In this document: piece after piece, positions 15,834-24,006 of the stretch
Numbering within the stretch: position 1 is the stretch's first letter
Layout: every line of letters starts with the position of its first letter
Assembly (NCBI GenBank): GCA_947632155.1
Contig: CANROF010000029.1
Location: 1-33,613, forward strand
Direction of reading: 5' to 3'
DNA from: an uncultured Oscillospiraceae bacterium
Lineage (GTDB): Bacteria; Bacillota; Clostridia; Oscillospirales; Oscillospiraceae
Length of the DNA: 33,613 nucleotides
Notes under the pieces: generated by a model
Database searches by the model: none
Told to the model about the DNA's origin: nothing
The model's input: the letters and a program-made list of their open reading frames with translations, nothing else
Program-made: the position numbers and the translations under genes

Positions 15834-15862
15834 TTGACATTCCGGGCCTCCGGTGATAAAAT
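15834..15862 (+). promoter_or_regulatory. Promoter of the GNAT gene
   Basis: Perfect TTGACA (15834-15839), a 17-base spacer and TAAAAT (15857-15862), 50 bases before the start codon. Confidence 0.85.
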
Positions 15863-15912
15863 CATGCAAATATTGAAAAAATACGCCGGTTTATTCGAAG
15901 GGGGGCGGGCGA

Positions 15913-16482
15913 ATGTATCTTGAGACAGCGCGGCTCATACTGCGCCGGATGGAGGAATCCGATTATTCCGACATGCGGGAGTACATCGCCGACCCGGAGC
16001 GGTGCCGGATGATGGGCGACTGGCGCCCCCGGAACGAGGCGGAGACGCGGGAGGCCTTTGAGTGGCTGATGGCCAACGAAAAGCGCTTTTACGCCATGGT
16101 TCTGAAGAGCGAAAACAAGTGCGTGGGCTACATCATCGTGAGCAATTTCCCGGATGTGGAAAATCTGCCGGAGCTGGCGGGGCTGGTGGGGCGCTCCCTG
16201 GCCTTCTATGTGGCCAGGGCCTACCGCCGCCGGGGCTATGCCCAGGAGGCCCTGGAGGCCACCATCGGGTATCTCTTTGAAAGGCGCGGCGTGGACTACG
16301 TAAACTCCGGCTACTTCACCTTCAACGAGCCCTCCCGGCGGCTCCACGAGAAGCTGGGCTTCACGCCCATCGAGAGGACCCAGGTGCCCCTCCCGGAGGG
16401 CGGGACGGCCGCGGGGGTGGAGACGGTGATCATGAGCCCCGCCCACCGGGCGCGGTTTGAGGGCCGCGTATCGGAAAAATAG
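15913..16482 (+). CDS. GNAT acetyltransferase, RimJ/RimL-like
   Basis: A 189-residue GNAT-fold N-acetyltransferase. It opens with the typical LETARLILRRMEESDYSDM, has the acetyl-CoA-binding signature ARAYRRRGYAQEAL (R-x-x-G-x-A) in the middle, and the NEPSRRLHEKLGF motif near the end. This resembles acetyltransferases acting on protein N-termini or small amines. The actual substrate is unknown. ATG 15913 follows AAGGGGGGCGG. The gene is monocistronic, divergent from the ger operon. Confidence 0.85.
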   Translation: MYLETARLILRRMEESDYSDMREYIADPERCRMMGDWRPRNEAETREAFEWLMANEKRFYAMVLKSENKCVGYIIVSNFPDVENLPELAGLVGRSLAFYVARAYRRRGYAQEALEATIGYLFERRGVDYVNSGYFTFNEPSRRLHEKLGFTPIERTQVPLPEGGTAAGVETVIMSPAHRARFEGRVSEK

Positions 16483-16486
16483 AGCC

Positions 16487-16517
16487 TTTCCGCCCCCCGG
16501 CTTGCGGGGGCGGAAAA
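16487..16517. other. GC-rich hairpin after the GNAT gene
   Basis: TTTCCGCCCCC pairs with GGGGGCGGAAA around a short loop, five bases after the GNAT stop. It is followed by A rather than T on the plus strand, so it is not a classical intrinsic terminator for this gene. Confidence 0.5.
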
Positions 16518-16523
16518 AAATGA

Positions 16524-16553
16524 TTGACAACCCGGGGCAATATAGGGTAAAAT
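16524..16553 (+). promoter_or_regulatory. Probable promoter of the rpmH operon
   Basis: TTGACA (16524-16529), an 18-base spacer and TAAAAT (16548-16553). Transcripts would run through R1 copy C before reaching rpmH, giving a leader of about 305 bases. No equally good promoter lies between R1-C and rpmH. Confidence 0.65.
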
Positions 16554-16566
16554 AACATGTCCAGGT

Positions 16567-16762
16567 TGTCAAAAAACTCAATTTCAATATTTTTTCCAAG
16601 GACATGCGCCTTGGAAAAAATCCCTTTTGTCGCACAAGCGTGCGCCCTTTGGGCGTGCGCGCAGGGCGACAGCAGGGAAGTTTTCGCTGAATTTCGCAAA
16701 ATTCAGCGAAAATTTCCCGCACGTTCCCCTTGTCGGAAAAGCCCGTCAGGGCTTTTTCGACA
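16567..16762 (-). repeat. R1 element copy C (196 bp, reversed)
   Basis: On the minus strand it matches copies A and B: TGTCGAAAAAGCCC hairpin first, GGGGAACGTGCGGG spacer, H2 with loop TGCG, H3 closed by TGTCGC/GCGACA, H4 TTTTTTCCAAGG/CCTTGGAAAAAA with a CGCATGTC loop, end TTTTTTGACA. It sits between promoter and rpmH, antisense to it. An AACATGTC octamer flanks it on both sides (16554-16561, 16768-16775), possibly by chance. Confidence 0.85.
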
Positions 16763-16864
16763 GGCTGAACATGTCTGCGGAGTTTTTTCCGCGTCCGTCC
16801 GCTACTGCTTCGGGCGCAAGCCCGATGTCGAGTATATCATTTTATTTTATGGAGGTGTAAACGA

Positions 16865-16999
16865 ATGAAGAGGACCTATCAGCCCAAGAAGCTCCACCGT
16901 TCCAAGGAGCACGGCTTCCGCAAGAGGATGGCCACCGCCAACGGCCGCAAGGTTTTGGCCCGCCGCCGCGCCAAGGGCCGCGCCAGACTCACCCACTGA
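16865..16999 (+). CDS. rpmH: 50S ribosomal protein L34
   Basis: A 44-residue, strongly basic protein with the nearly invariant L34 sequence: MKRTYQPKK start, HGFRKRMAT centre, [14 protein letters not shown] end. ATG 16865 follows GGAGGT with 8-base spacing. It is first gene of the conserved rpmH-rnpA-yidD-yidC-jag order, but no dnaA is found upstream; the preceding gene is a GNAT enzyme. Confidence 0.97.
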   Translation: MKRTYQPKKLHRSKEHGFRKRMATANGRKVLARRRAKGRARLTH

Positions 17000-17106
17000 T
17001 GAGGAAGGCGCAGCACGCGGTATCCAAATAATGGCGTTTTTTAAGGGCGGGGAGACTCGCCCTATGAGGCTATGCGGAGATTTTTCCCGCGAGGTAGAGG
17101 TGGAGC

Positions 17107-17442
17107 ATGGAGTTTTCCGCGTCACTCAAGGAAAATTTTGAGTTCCGCCGGCTCTACGCGAAGGGCAGGAGCGCGGCGGGGCGGGAGCTTGTGCTGTACG
17201 CCCGGCGGAGAGGCCGGGACACCAACCGCCTGGGCGTGACGGTCAGCGCCAAGCTGGGCTGCGCCGTGCGGCGCAACCGCGTCCGCCGGAGGCTCCGGGA
17301 GGCGTACCGCCTCAACGAGAGCCGCTTTGTCCGGGGCGTGGACATGGTGATCGTGGTCCGGGGCCGGGGCATGGACGCCCCCTACCGGGTCCTGGAGCGG
17401 GAGCTTCTGGCGCTGGCGGAAAAGCTCGGGATACTGGCATGA
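17107..17442 (+). CDS. rnpA: Ribonuclease P protein component
   Basis: A 111-residue basic protein, which assists the RNase P RNA in 5' maturation of tRNA. Family features are the [15 protein letters not shown] start, [21 protein letters not shown] (the RNR-type RNA-binding motif) and the REAYR continuation. The ATG follows GAGGTAGAGGTGGAG. Its stop overlaps the yidD start in ATGA. Confidence 0.95.
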   Translation: MEFSASLKENFEFRRLYAKGRSAAGRELVLYARRRGRDTNRLGVTVSAKLGCAVRRNRVRRRLREAYRLNESRFVRGVDMVIVVRGRGMDAPYRVLERELLALAEKLGILA

Positions 17443-17651
17443 AAAAATTACTTATCGCCGCCATACGCTTCTACCGGAAAAACATCTCCCCCCTGCGCCC
17501 GCCGTGCTGCCGGTATTATCCCACCTGCTCGGCCTACGCCATGGAGGCCATTGAAAAATACGGCGCGCTGAAGGGCGGCTGGCTGGCCCTTCGCCGGATA
17601 CTGCGCTGCAACCCTTTCAGCAGGCACGACCCCTATGACCCCGTACCATAA
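17439..17651 (+). CDS. yidD: Membrane protein insertion efficiency factor YidD
   Basis: A 70-residue protein with the family signature: amphipathic [18 protein letters not shown] start, the cysteine motif [12 protein letters not shown], and the [19 protein letters not shown] end. YidD works at the membrane with YidC, encoded just downstream. The start overlaps the rnpA stop by four bases. Confidence 0.95.
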   Translation: MKKLLIAAIRFYRKNISPLRPPCCRYYPTCSAYAMEAIEKYGALKGGWLALRRILRCNPFSRHDPYDPVP

Positions 17652-17675
17652 CACAACAGGAATCGGAGTGAACAC

Positions 17676-18968
17676 ATGTTAGATACCATCGCAAGGCCCT
17701 TTGGCCTGCTTCTGATGTTCCTCTACAACATCACCCACAACTACCTGGCGGCCATCGTGCTCTTTACGGTCATCGTCAAGCTCATCCTCATGCCCTTCCA
17801 GATGAAGAGCAAGAAGGGCATGATGCGCCAGCAGCTCCTCCAGCCGGAGATCCAGGAGATCCAGAAAAAGCACGCCGGCAATCAGCAGAAGCAGTCGGAG
17901 GAGATGCAGCGGGTCTACCGTGAGGCCGGAGTCAGCCCCATGTCCGGGTGCCTCTGGTCGCTGCTGCCCCTCCCCGTGATGCTGGCCCTCTATCAGGCGG
18001 TGCGCAAGCCGCTGACCGTCATGATGGGCGTGCCCAAGGCGCTCCTGGCCTCCGGCGGGGCGATCTACGAGAAGCTCCAGGAGCTGGGCTACGGCGTGGC
18101 GCAGCTCACCCAGTCCCAGATCGGCGCCGCCGAGTTCATCAACAGTCACTACGCGCAGTTCGCCGGCATCGACCCGCACTTAAAGCCCATGACCTTTACG
18201 GTCTTCGGGCTGGACCTTTCGGCCATACCGAGCTGGAGGATATGGTCCTTTGACTGGTCCTCCTTCGAAAAGCTCTGGCCGGCGCTGGGGCTCTTCTTTA
18301 TCCCGGTGCTGGCGGCGCTCTTCATGTGGCTGTCCACCAAAATATCCACCGCCCTTCAGAAAAAGCTCCCCGGAGCCAACGTGGAGCAGCTCGAGAAGTC
18401 CAGCAACTCCCTGATGATGATCATCATCGGGCCCGTCATGTCGCTGTGGTTCGCCTTTGTGCTCCCGGCGGCCATGGGCGTGTACTGGATCGTCAACTCC
18501 GTGGTCAGTATCGTGGTGGACGTGTTCCTCACAAAGCTCTACGCCAAGACCATGCTGGCGGACTTTGCCGAGGCGGAGGCCAGGCGCAAGGCCAGGGAGG
18601 CGGAGCTGGAGGCCAAGCGGGCCGAGGCGGAGCGCCGCCGCGCCGAGAGCTCGGAGCTCCAGACAGACAACACCTCGAAGAAAAAACAGCAGAACAAGAA
18701 AAAGCAGGAATCCGCCCAGAAGGCCCTGGAGTATCAGCGGGCCATGAACCCGGAGGAGCCCGCCTACGAGCCCAGCCGCGTGGGGACGCGCCGCTACGCC
18801 CGCGGCCGCGGATACGACCCGGACCGCTATTCCTATAACGGCATAACCGGCGCCGTGGAGGAGACTTCCAGCATCGACGAGGGCATCTCCCAGGAGCTGG
18901 AGGAGAAGCTTCGCCGCGCCGCGGAGCCTGCCCCCGCCCAGGACGACGACGCGGGAAACGAAGAATAA
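17676..18968 (+). CDS. yidC: Membrane protein insertase YidC/SpoIIIJ
   Basis: A 430-residue Oxa1/YidC-type insertase, which moves membrane proteins from ribosome or Sec into the bilayer. There are about five membrane segments in the first 290 residues. VKLILMPFQMKSKKGM includes the usual charged residue (here Lys) in the first core segment, followed by the coiled cytoplasmic loop LQPEIQEIQKKHAGNQQKQ. The loop between segments 1 and 2 of the second half is longer than in Bacillus. The last 140 residues are charged and low in complexity (KAREAELEAKRAEAERRR, then KKKQQNKKKQ), as in other insertases where the tail binds ribosomes. No lipobox is visible. Confidence 0.94.
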   Translation: MLDTIARPFGLLLMFLYNITHNYLAAIVLFTVIVKLILMPFQMKSKKGMMRQQLLQPEIQEIQKKHAGNQQKQSEEMQRVYREAGVSPMSGCLWSLLPLPVMLALYQAVRKPLTVMMGVPKALLASGGAIYEKLQELGYGVAQLTQSQIGAAEFINSHYAQFAGIDPHLKPMTFTVFGLDLSAIPSWRIWSFDWSSFEKLWPALGLFFIPVLAALFMWLSTKISTALQKKLPGANVEQLEKSSNSLMMIIIGPVMSLWFAFVLPAAMGVYWIVNSVVSIVVDVFLTKLYAKTMLADFAEAEARRKAREAELEAKRAEAERRRAESSELQTDNTSKKKQQNKKKQESAQKALEYQRAMNPEEPAYEPSRVGTRRYARGRGYDPDRYSYNGITGAVEETSSIDEGISQELEEKLRRAAEPAPAQDDDAGNEE

Positions 18969-18982
18969 AAGGAAGGCAATAA

Positions 18983-19969
18983 ATGACAAAATCTATCATA
19001 AAGACCGGCCGCACCCAGGACGAGGCCGTTGAGGCCGCCCTCCGGGAGATCGGCAAGACCCGGGACGAGGTCCATGTGGAGCTCTTGGAACGCGCCAAGT
19101 CCGGTTTTCTGGGCTTCGGAAGCACCCCCGCCAAGGTCCAGGTGACCTGGGAGGAGCCCGACCCCGCCCCCGCGCCCGCCCCGAAGCCCGCCGCCAGACC
19201 CGCGGCACCCAAGCCCGCCGCACCCAAGCCCGCGGCGGCCCCCGCGCCCAAGGCCGCGCCCGCCGTCCCCGCGGGGGTGGAAAACGCCGACACCGCCAAG
19301 GTGGAGGAATTCCTGCGGGGCCTCTTTGAGCGCATGGGCGTGGAGGCACAGGCCGTCGCCCGCTGCGGCGGGGAGGACAACACCATCTCGGTGGAGCTCA
19401 CCGGCGCCAAGGTGGGGGCCCTCATCGGCCGCCGCGGCGAGACGCTGGACGCCATCCAGCACCTGACCAATTACGTGCTGAACTCCGGCTCCGAGGAGCG
19501 CACCCGCGTCAACATCGACGCGGAGAACTACCGCGCCAAGCGCGCCGACGCCCTGACGGGCCTTGCCCGCAAGACCGCCGCCCGGGTGGTCCGGTATCGC
19601 CGCAGCCAGACGCTGGAGCCCATGAACGCCTACGAGCGCCACGTCATCCACACGGCGCTTCAGGATTTTGAGGGCGTCACCACCTATTCCACCGGCACCG
19701 AGCCCAACCGCCGTGTGGTCATAGCCTACGACCCCGCCACCGCGCCCGCGGACGCCGGCCGGGAGAGGAACGACGGCGACAGGCCCGCCTACCGCCGGGA
19801 CGACAGGCGCGACGGCCGCCGGGATGACCGCCGCCGGGATGACCGCCGCCGGGACAGCCGCCCGCCCAGAAGGTCCCCATCCGGTTACCAGAGCCGCCCG
19901 GCCTACCCCGGCGCCTCCCCTGACCCCGAAAAGCCCCCGGTGGACAAAACTGTCCGGGAGTGGAACTAA
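18983..19969 (+). CDS. jag: Jag/KhpB RNA-binding protein
   Basis: A 328-residue protein. It has a Jag-N domain (1-52, KSGFLGFGS), an Ala/Pro/Lys linker (about 58-98), a KH domain with GxxG as GALIGRRGETLDAIQ (about 150), an R3H domain with PMNAYERHVIH, and an unusual tail rich in Arg and Asp (RRDDRR-type repeats, about 270-300). Jag/KhpB binds RNA, often with KhpA, and influences cell-wall growth. It follows yidC by 14 bases. The linker is longer than in Bacillus and the RD-rich tail is an addition. Confidence 0.93.
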   Translation: MTKSIIKTGRTQDEAVEAALREIGKTRDEVHVELLERAKSGFLGFGSTPAKVQVTWEEPDPAPAPAPKPAARPAAPKPAAPKPAAAPAPKAAPAVPAGVENADTAKVEEFLRGLFERMGVEAQAVARCGGEDNTISVELTGAKVGALIGRRGETLDAIQHLTNYVLNSGSEERTRVNIDAENYRAKRADALTGLARKTAARVVRYRRSQTLEPMNAYERHVIHTALQDFEGVTTYSTGTEPNRRVVIAYDPATAPADAGRERNDGDRPAYRRDDRRDGRRDDRRRDDRRRDSRPPRRSPSGYQSRPAYPGASPDPEKPPVDKTVREWN

Positions 19970-19993
19970 AACTTAATTTAGGAGGAATTTATC

Positions 19994-20221
19994 ATGTTCG
20001 AGGAAATTCGCGACATCATGGTCAGCACCCTGGACCTTGACGAGGAAAAGGTCACGGAGGACACCAATCTCCGCACCGACCTGGACATTGATTCTCTTGA
20101 CCTTGTGGAATTCGTCTCCGAGGTCGAGGACCACTTCGGTATTATGATACCCCAGGATTCCCTCCAGGACATCGAGACGATCGGCCAGTTTGCGAAGCTG
20201 GTGGAGAGTCTGGCGAAGTAA
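19994..20221 (+). CDS. acpP: Acyl carrier protein
   Basis: A 75-residue acidic protein with the phosphopantetheine attachment motif DIDSLDLVEF (the Ser is modified) and the usual four-helix length. It carries acyl chains in fatty acid synthesis. GGAGGAA precedes the ATG. It lies 24 bases after jag, where most Firmicutes have mnmE/mnmG; no other fatty-acid gene is present, so this may be a stand-alone copy. Confidence 0.95.
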   Translation: MFEEIRDIMVSTLDLDEEKVTEDTNLRTDLDIDSLDLVEFVSEVEDHFGIMIPQDSLQDIETIGQFAKLVESLAK

Positions 20222-20241
20222 GTCCAATCTGTTAAAAGCCC

Positions 20242-20277
20242 GCCGCCCGGAGATCGGCTCTCCGGGCGGCTTGCGTT
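20242..20277 (+). terminator. Terminator after acpP
   Basis: Perfect 12-bp stem GCCGCCCGGAGA/TCTCCGGGCGGC, loop TCGGC, followed by a weak T-rich stretch (TTGCGTT). Confidence 0.65.
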
Positions 20278-20298
20278 GACGGCGAACGGAGTGACGGT

Positions 20299-22719
20299 AT
20301 GAAAAAGACACGTAATCAGGCGGACAGAGTACAGCGGCGCGTGAGGGCCCTCCAGAGCTGGGCGCTCCTTGTGCTGTACGCGTCCATGATCATGAAGGCC
20401 CTGACGGGGTTTATCCCGGCGCTGGCGTTCCCGGCCGGAGTGGTGCTGCTGATCTTCTTCCTCATGGAGCTGGCGCTGCTGCCGCCGCTGGGGATGGTCC
20501 TGATGAGCCTTTTTGTCAGCGCCCTTTTCTTCATCCTCCCCAATTTGCTGCCCTTCCTCATCGGCCTTGCCGCGGGGTCCGTGCTGCTGCTGGCGGCGGG
20601 CGTCATCGTTTCCATGCTGCTCAGCGGCATCCTCGTCACCGTGGTGGGGGGCGTGGTGGTGTCCGTGGAGCTCATCAGCGCCGCGGCGCCCCTGGCCATC
20701 GCCATGACCGCCGCGGGAGCCGCCGCCGCAGCCGGAGCCGCGGTGGGGGCCGGGACCGTGGCGGGCGCCGGAGCCGCCGTCATGTCCGGGAAGGGCCGCC
20801 CCGCCACAAAGGGCCGGGCTGTTATGAAGGCCGTCGGGAGCCTCCTGGTGCTGGCGGCCATCGGCTGGCCGGCGCTGTCCTGCACCCAGGCCCTCCCCGG
20901 GGTGCTGGCCTGCAAGCCCGCCGCCATCGCGGGCCGGGCGGCCATGAACTATTTTAACTACAACGCCAATAAGGACCTCAAATGGCTCTTCGAGGACCCA
21001 AATGAGCGGGTCTTCCACAGCGGCTTTTATGAGGGCTTCATCAATAACGGCACCAACGACCTGACCCAGGGCGGCAAGAGCATGGCCGCCCAGAGCGGCG
21101 GGTATATGGCGGCCCTCATGGACGGGGTGGTCTACGTGAATACCGCGGATATGGGGGAGCTCGTGGTGGCCCGGGCGTATCTGCCCCGGAAAACCGACGC
21201 CCTGGTCCTTGTGAACAACCGGGCCTTCGTCTTCGGCCGCGACCGGGTCTTCTGCGTGGCCCCCGGGGGGAGCTGGACCTGGAAAGACACCCATTGGACC
21301 CGCGACTTCGAGGGCCTTGACCGGGAGGCGCAGTTTGACCGCCTCTACGACATCTTAGAGCGGCAGAACACCGATGAGCGCCGGAGCTTTTCCTACGAGG
21401 AGGTGGGCGCGGTGGCCTACGCCCAGCGAAACGGGCTGCTGCTCAACTACGACGGCGATACCCACAGCGCCTGGTTTGCCTCCCGGGCCAAGGACGGCGC
21501 CGTCACCGTGTACCTCCAGACCGCCCCGGGCGTCCGCCGGGAGCAGGTGACCTTCACGCCGGAGTCCGAGGGCGAGGGCCTTCCCTACGTGATGATCGGC
21601 ACCCAGGGCATCCTCTACATCAAGGGCGACCGGGTGCTCTTCCTGGACCGGAACGAGGGCTGGGCGGAGTTCACCCACTTCAGCGCCCCGCCCCTGGAGA
21701 GCGGGAAGCCCTGCGGCGTGCTGGCCATAAACTACGCGGACTTTGGCGGCGAGGGGGAGTACATCACGTACCTGGGCCAGGGGAACAGGATTTTCGTGGA
21801 CACGGCCCTCATGGGCAAGGTGGGCACCCAGTGGCTGGACTTTGACAGCAGCTTCAACAAGGTCACCGCGGCCGCCGGGGGCTGGCTCTACTCCCTGCGG
21901 TATGAGGACACGCCGCTCACGCGCCTCACCTTCATCAAGGACGTGAACCGGCAGCAGCGGGAGCAGGGCACCTCCGGCTGGGGCTGGACGGAAGTGAACC
22001 TTGAAAGGTGGGACTACACCCGCCTGGAGCTCCGAAAGGACGTCTTCCTCCCGGAGGACCCCGGCGAGGGAGAGGCCCCTGGCGAGGGAGAGGACCCCGG
22101 CGAGGGAGAGGACCCCGGCGAGGGGGACGCCCCTGACGCGCCGGAGGACCTCTACGCGCTCTACCCCGCGCCGGAGCTGGAGGACAGCCGCTACGGCTCC
22201 GGGCCCTACGACCGGACGCGCATCGCCGCCTCGGTGTACGGCAAGTACTCCGGGCCCGGGGAGCACTTCTATTTCAGCTACCCCCAGGGCGTCTATGACA
22301 GCGTGGACTACGCCATCGAAAACGGCGGGGCGGATATCGAGATCGTCTTCACCGGCGGCGGCGGCAGCGGCCTTACGGTGACGGCCCAGCCCCTGCCGGA
22401 GGGGACGGAGGACCTGCGGGCCTTCGCCGAGGCGCTGAGCGAGGCCCGGGCCGCCGGCATATACAACGGCCGGGTGAACAGGCTGACGGAGTATTCCGAC
22501 GGCGTCTGCCGCTTCCGGGTGGAAGGCTGGACCGACTCCGGCGCCGGGGTCAAGTGCTTCATCTCCGGGGAGGTCAACGCGGACAGCATCTTCCTCATGA
22601 CCCTCACCTATCCCGTGGGCGCCGACGACCAGGACGCGGAGGTGAAGAGCTACTTTGCCCAAAAAATGGATTACCTCTGCGGCTTCGGCCTCACCACCAA
22701 GGCCCCGAAGCTGAACTGA
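20299..22719 (+). CDS. Large membrane-anchored protein of unknown function
   Basis: An 806-residue protein I do not recognise. Residues about 20-160 and 172-210 are strongly hydrophobic (about six membrane segments), with an Ala/Gly-rich block AAAAAGAAVGAGTVAGAGAAV and a basic loop SGKGRPATKGRA between them. The remaining 600 residues are soluble, with many aromatic and Gly residues in short beta-like strands (YMAALMDGVVYVNTAD, LVLVNNRAFVFGRDRVF), suggestive of a propeller or beta-rich domain. An acidic GEGEDP repeat linker (about 589-612) precedes a final domain of about 190 residues. The start has a weak GGAGTG site. It is probably its own transcription unit between two terminators. Confidence 0.7.
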   Translation: MKKTRNQADRVQRRVRALQSWALLVLYASMIMKALTGFIPALAFPAGVVLLIFFLMELALLPPLGMVLMSLFVSALFFILPNLLPFLIGLAAGSVLLLAAGVIVSMLLSGILVTVVGGVVVSVELISAAAPLAIAMTAAGAAAAAGAAVGAGTVAGAGAAVMSGKGRPATKGRAVMKAVGSLLVLAAIGWPALSCTQALPGVLACKPAAIAGRAAMNYFNYNANKDLKWLFEDPNERVFHSGFYEGFINNGTNDLTQGGKSMAAQSGGYMAALMDGVVYVNTADMGELVVARAYLPRKTDALVLVNNRAFVFGRDRVFCVAPGGSWTWKDTHWTRDFEGLDREAQFDRLYDILERQNTDERRSFSYEEVGAVAYAQRNGLLLNYDGDTHSAWFASRAKDGAVTVYLQTAPGVRREQVTFTPESEGEGLPYVMIGTQGILYIKGDRVLFLDRNEGWAEFTHFSAPPLESGKPCGVLAINYADFGGEGEYITYLGQGNRIFVDTALMGKVGTQWLDFDSSFNKVTAAAGGWLYSLRYEDTPLTRLTFIKDVNRQQREQGTSGWGWTEVNLERWDYTRLELRKDVFLPEDPGEGEAPGEGEDPGEGEDPGEGDAPDAPEDLYALYPAPELEDSRYGSGPYDRTRIAASVYGKYSGPGEHFYFSYPQGVYDSVDYAIENGGADIEIVFTGGGGSGLTVTAQPLPEGTEDLRAFAEALSEARAAGIYNGRVNRLTEYSDGVCRFRVEGWTDSGAGVKCFISGEVNADSIFLMTLTYPVGADDQDAEVKSYFAQKMDYLCGFGLTTKAPKLN
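22063..22134 (+). repeat. 18-bp tandem repeat inside a CDS
   Basis: Four copies of an 18-bp unit, GGCGAGGGAGAGGACCCC with minor changes, encode GEGEAP, GEGEDP, GEGEDP, GEGDAP. Copies 2 and 3 are identical, so the linker can expand or contract in frame. Confidence 0.9.
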
Positions 22720-22720
22720 C

Positions 22721-22758
22721 AAAAAGCCCGCCTGAAGAGTTTCCTCCGGGCGGGTTTT
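22721..22758 (+). terminator. Rho-independent terminator
   Basis: AAAAGCCCGCC pairs with GGGCGGGTTTT around a 15-base loop, just after the stop of the 806-residue gene. R1 copy D starts five bases later. Confidence 0.8.
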
Positions 22759-22762
22759 AGGT

Positions 22763-22961
22763 TGTCAAAAAACTCAATTTCAATATTTTTTCCAAGGACA
22801 TGTGCCTTGGAAAAAATACCTTTTGTTTTGCGGAGTGTGCGGCCCTCCGGGCCGTGCGCGGAGCAAAACAGCAGGGAAGTTTTCGCTGAATTTCGCAAAA
22901 TTCAGCGAAAATTTCCCGCACGTTCCCCTTGTCGGAAAAGCCCGTCAGGGCTTTTTCGACA
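22763..22961 (-). repeat. R1 element copy D (199 bp, reversed)
   Basis: Nearly identical to copy C in H1, H2 and ends. H3 is closed by TGTTTTGC/GCAAAACA like copy A, and the H4 loop reads CACATGTC like copy B. It lies between two converging genes, 7 bases from the stop of the S24-like gene. Confidence 0.85.
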
Positions 22962-22968
22962 GGCTGTT

Positions 22969-23328
22969 CTATTCGATCCCCGGCAGGGGGATGCTCAAGC
23001 GGGGGAGAACGGCGCCGAAGAGCTGGACGGGGGCGGTCCCGGCGGGGACGGTGATGTCCAGGTCCCGGCGGGCGCGGTTGGCGGCCAGGAGGTAGATGTT
23101 CCCCTCGCTGTCCTCCACGTACTGCCGGCAGACCATCCGGCCGTTTACGCAGAACACCCCCGCGTCCCCGGGCTCCAGGGGCGCGCGGCGGGAGACGTAC
23201 ACCGTCGCGCCCCGCCTTATGTAGGGCTCCATGGAGTCGTCGGTGATGACCACGGAGAAATCCGCCCGGGACGCCGGGCCCTCCGGGCGGCGGCGGAGCT
23301 CAGGCGTCAGGGAGCCGCGGGCGCTCAA
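22969..23328 (-). CDS. S24/LexA-like peptidase domain protein without DNA-binding domain
   Basis: A 119-residue protein consisting only of an S24-type (LexA/signal-peptidase fold) domain. The nucleophile motif ITDDSMEPYI has Ser32, followed by the expected GATVYVSRRAPLEPGDAGVFCVNGRM and the GNIYLLAANRARRDL strand. The catalytic Lys expected in the VxK-QY strand appears as Arg68 (VCRQYV), so autocleavage may be lost. There is no helix-turn-helix, unlike LexA or phage repressors. The start is TTG at 23328, overlapping the stop of the DUF4867 gene in TTGA. It is last gene of the xylB operon; its role there is unknown. Confidence 0.7.
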   Translation of the reverse strand: MSARGSLTPELRRRPEGPASRADFSVVITDDSMEPYIRRGATVYVSRRAPLEPGDAGVFCVNGRMVCRQYVEDSEGNIYLLAANRARRDLDITVPAGTAPVQLFGAVLPRLSIPLPGIE

Positions 23329-23960
23329 AGAAGCCCCTCAATGTCGATGTTCTCGCCGGAAAGGCCGATGTGTGCGCCGCCCTTGGCCTCGTCGGAGTCC
23401 GGGTGGGCGTAGAGCCACTTGTTGCGGGCGGTGAGGTACGTGTCCTCCTCGTTGAGGGGCGCGGCGCCGGGGGCCTCGGTGTTGGTGCCCCGGGGCAGGA
23501 CCACCGCCACGCGGAAGCCCTCCGCGGGGTCGGTGTGGCAGGGCGCGTAGTGGAGGGTAGTGGCGTAGACCTCCACAAACACCCCGGCGGGGACGCGGAA
23601 GGCGCGCACCTTGGCGGTGTCCAGGACGCCGTCCACGATCTCCTCCATCTTCGCCAGCAGCAGCACGAAGTCGTGCTCGCCCAGGTTGATCTCGCTGTCC
23701 CGGTGGTACTCCAGGCAGTTGAGGCGCGTGTTGAAGCCCCAGCACATGCCCAGCTCCACCGGCATCCCGCCGAAGGCGTTATTCTGGAGCTGTCCCAGAA
23801 GGCAGGTGGCCTCCAGCACCGGGATGGAGGGCAGATAGGCCGTGCCGGAGGCGGGCATGGGCACCGTCTTCATGGCGGAGATGAGGCACGCGGCGTCATA
23901 GCCGGTGAGGACCCGGCCGTAGGGCTTGAATTCCGGGTCGTAAACGGAGAGAATCTTCAT
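23325..23960 (-). CDS. DUF4867 family protein
   Basis: A 211-residue protein resembling the DUF4867 family, whose members lie beside sugar kinases and isomerases in Firmicutes. It shows GYDAACLISAM near the start, the conserved CLEYHRDSEINLG core and the HYAPCHTDPAEGFRVAVVLPRGTN segment. The His-rich cupin-like pattern suggests a sugar-phosphate or metal-binding fold (inference). AAAGGAG precedes the ATG. It lies 46 bases after xylB and overlaps the S24-like gene. Confidence 0.75.
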   Translation of the reverse strand: MKILSVYDPEFKPYGRVLTGYDAACLISAMKTVPMPASGTAYLPSIPVLEATCLLGQLQNNAFGGMPVELGMCWGFNTRLNCLEYHRDSEINLGEHDFVLLLAKMEEIVDGVLDTAKVRAFRVPAGVFVEVYATTLHYAPCHTDPAEGFRVAVVLPRGTNTEAPGAAPLNEEDTYLTARNKWLYAHPDSDEAKGGAHIGLSGENIDIEGLL

Positions 23961-24006
23961 ATTTTTTGCTCCTTTCTGAATATGCTCCGAATAATTTCCA
24001 AATCAA

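Noticed and set aside
16487-16517. Intrinsic terminator after the GNAT gene
   Set aside because: The hairpin is followed by A rather than T on the coding strand.
21355-22722. 455-residue minus-strand frame opposite the 806-residue gene
   Set aside because: The composition is typical of an antisense shadow. The plus frame has membrane segments and an in-frame coding repeat.
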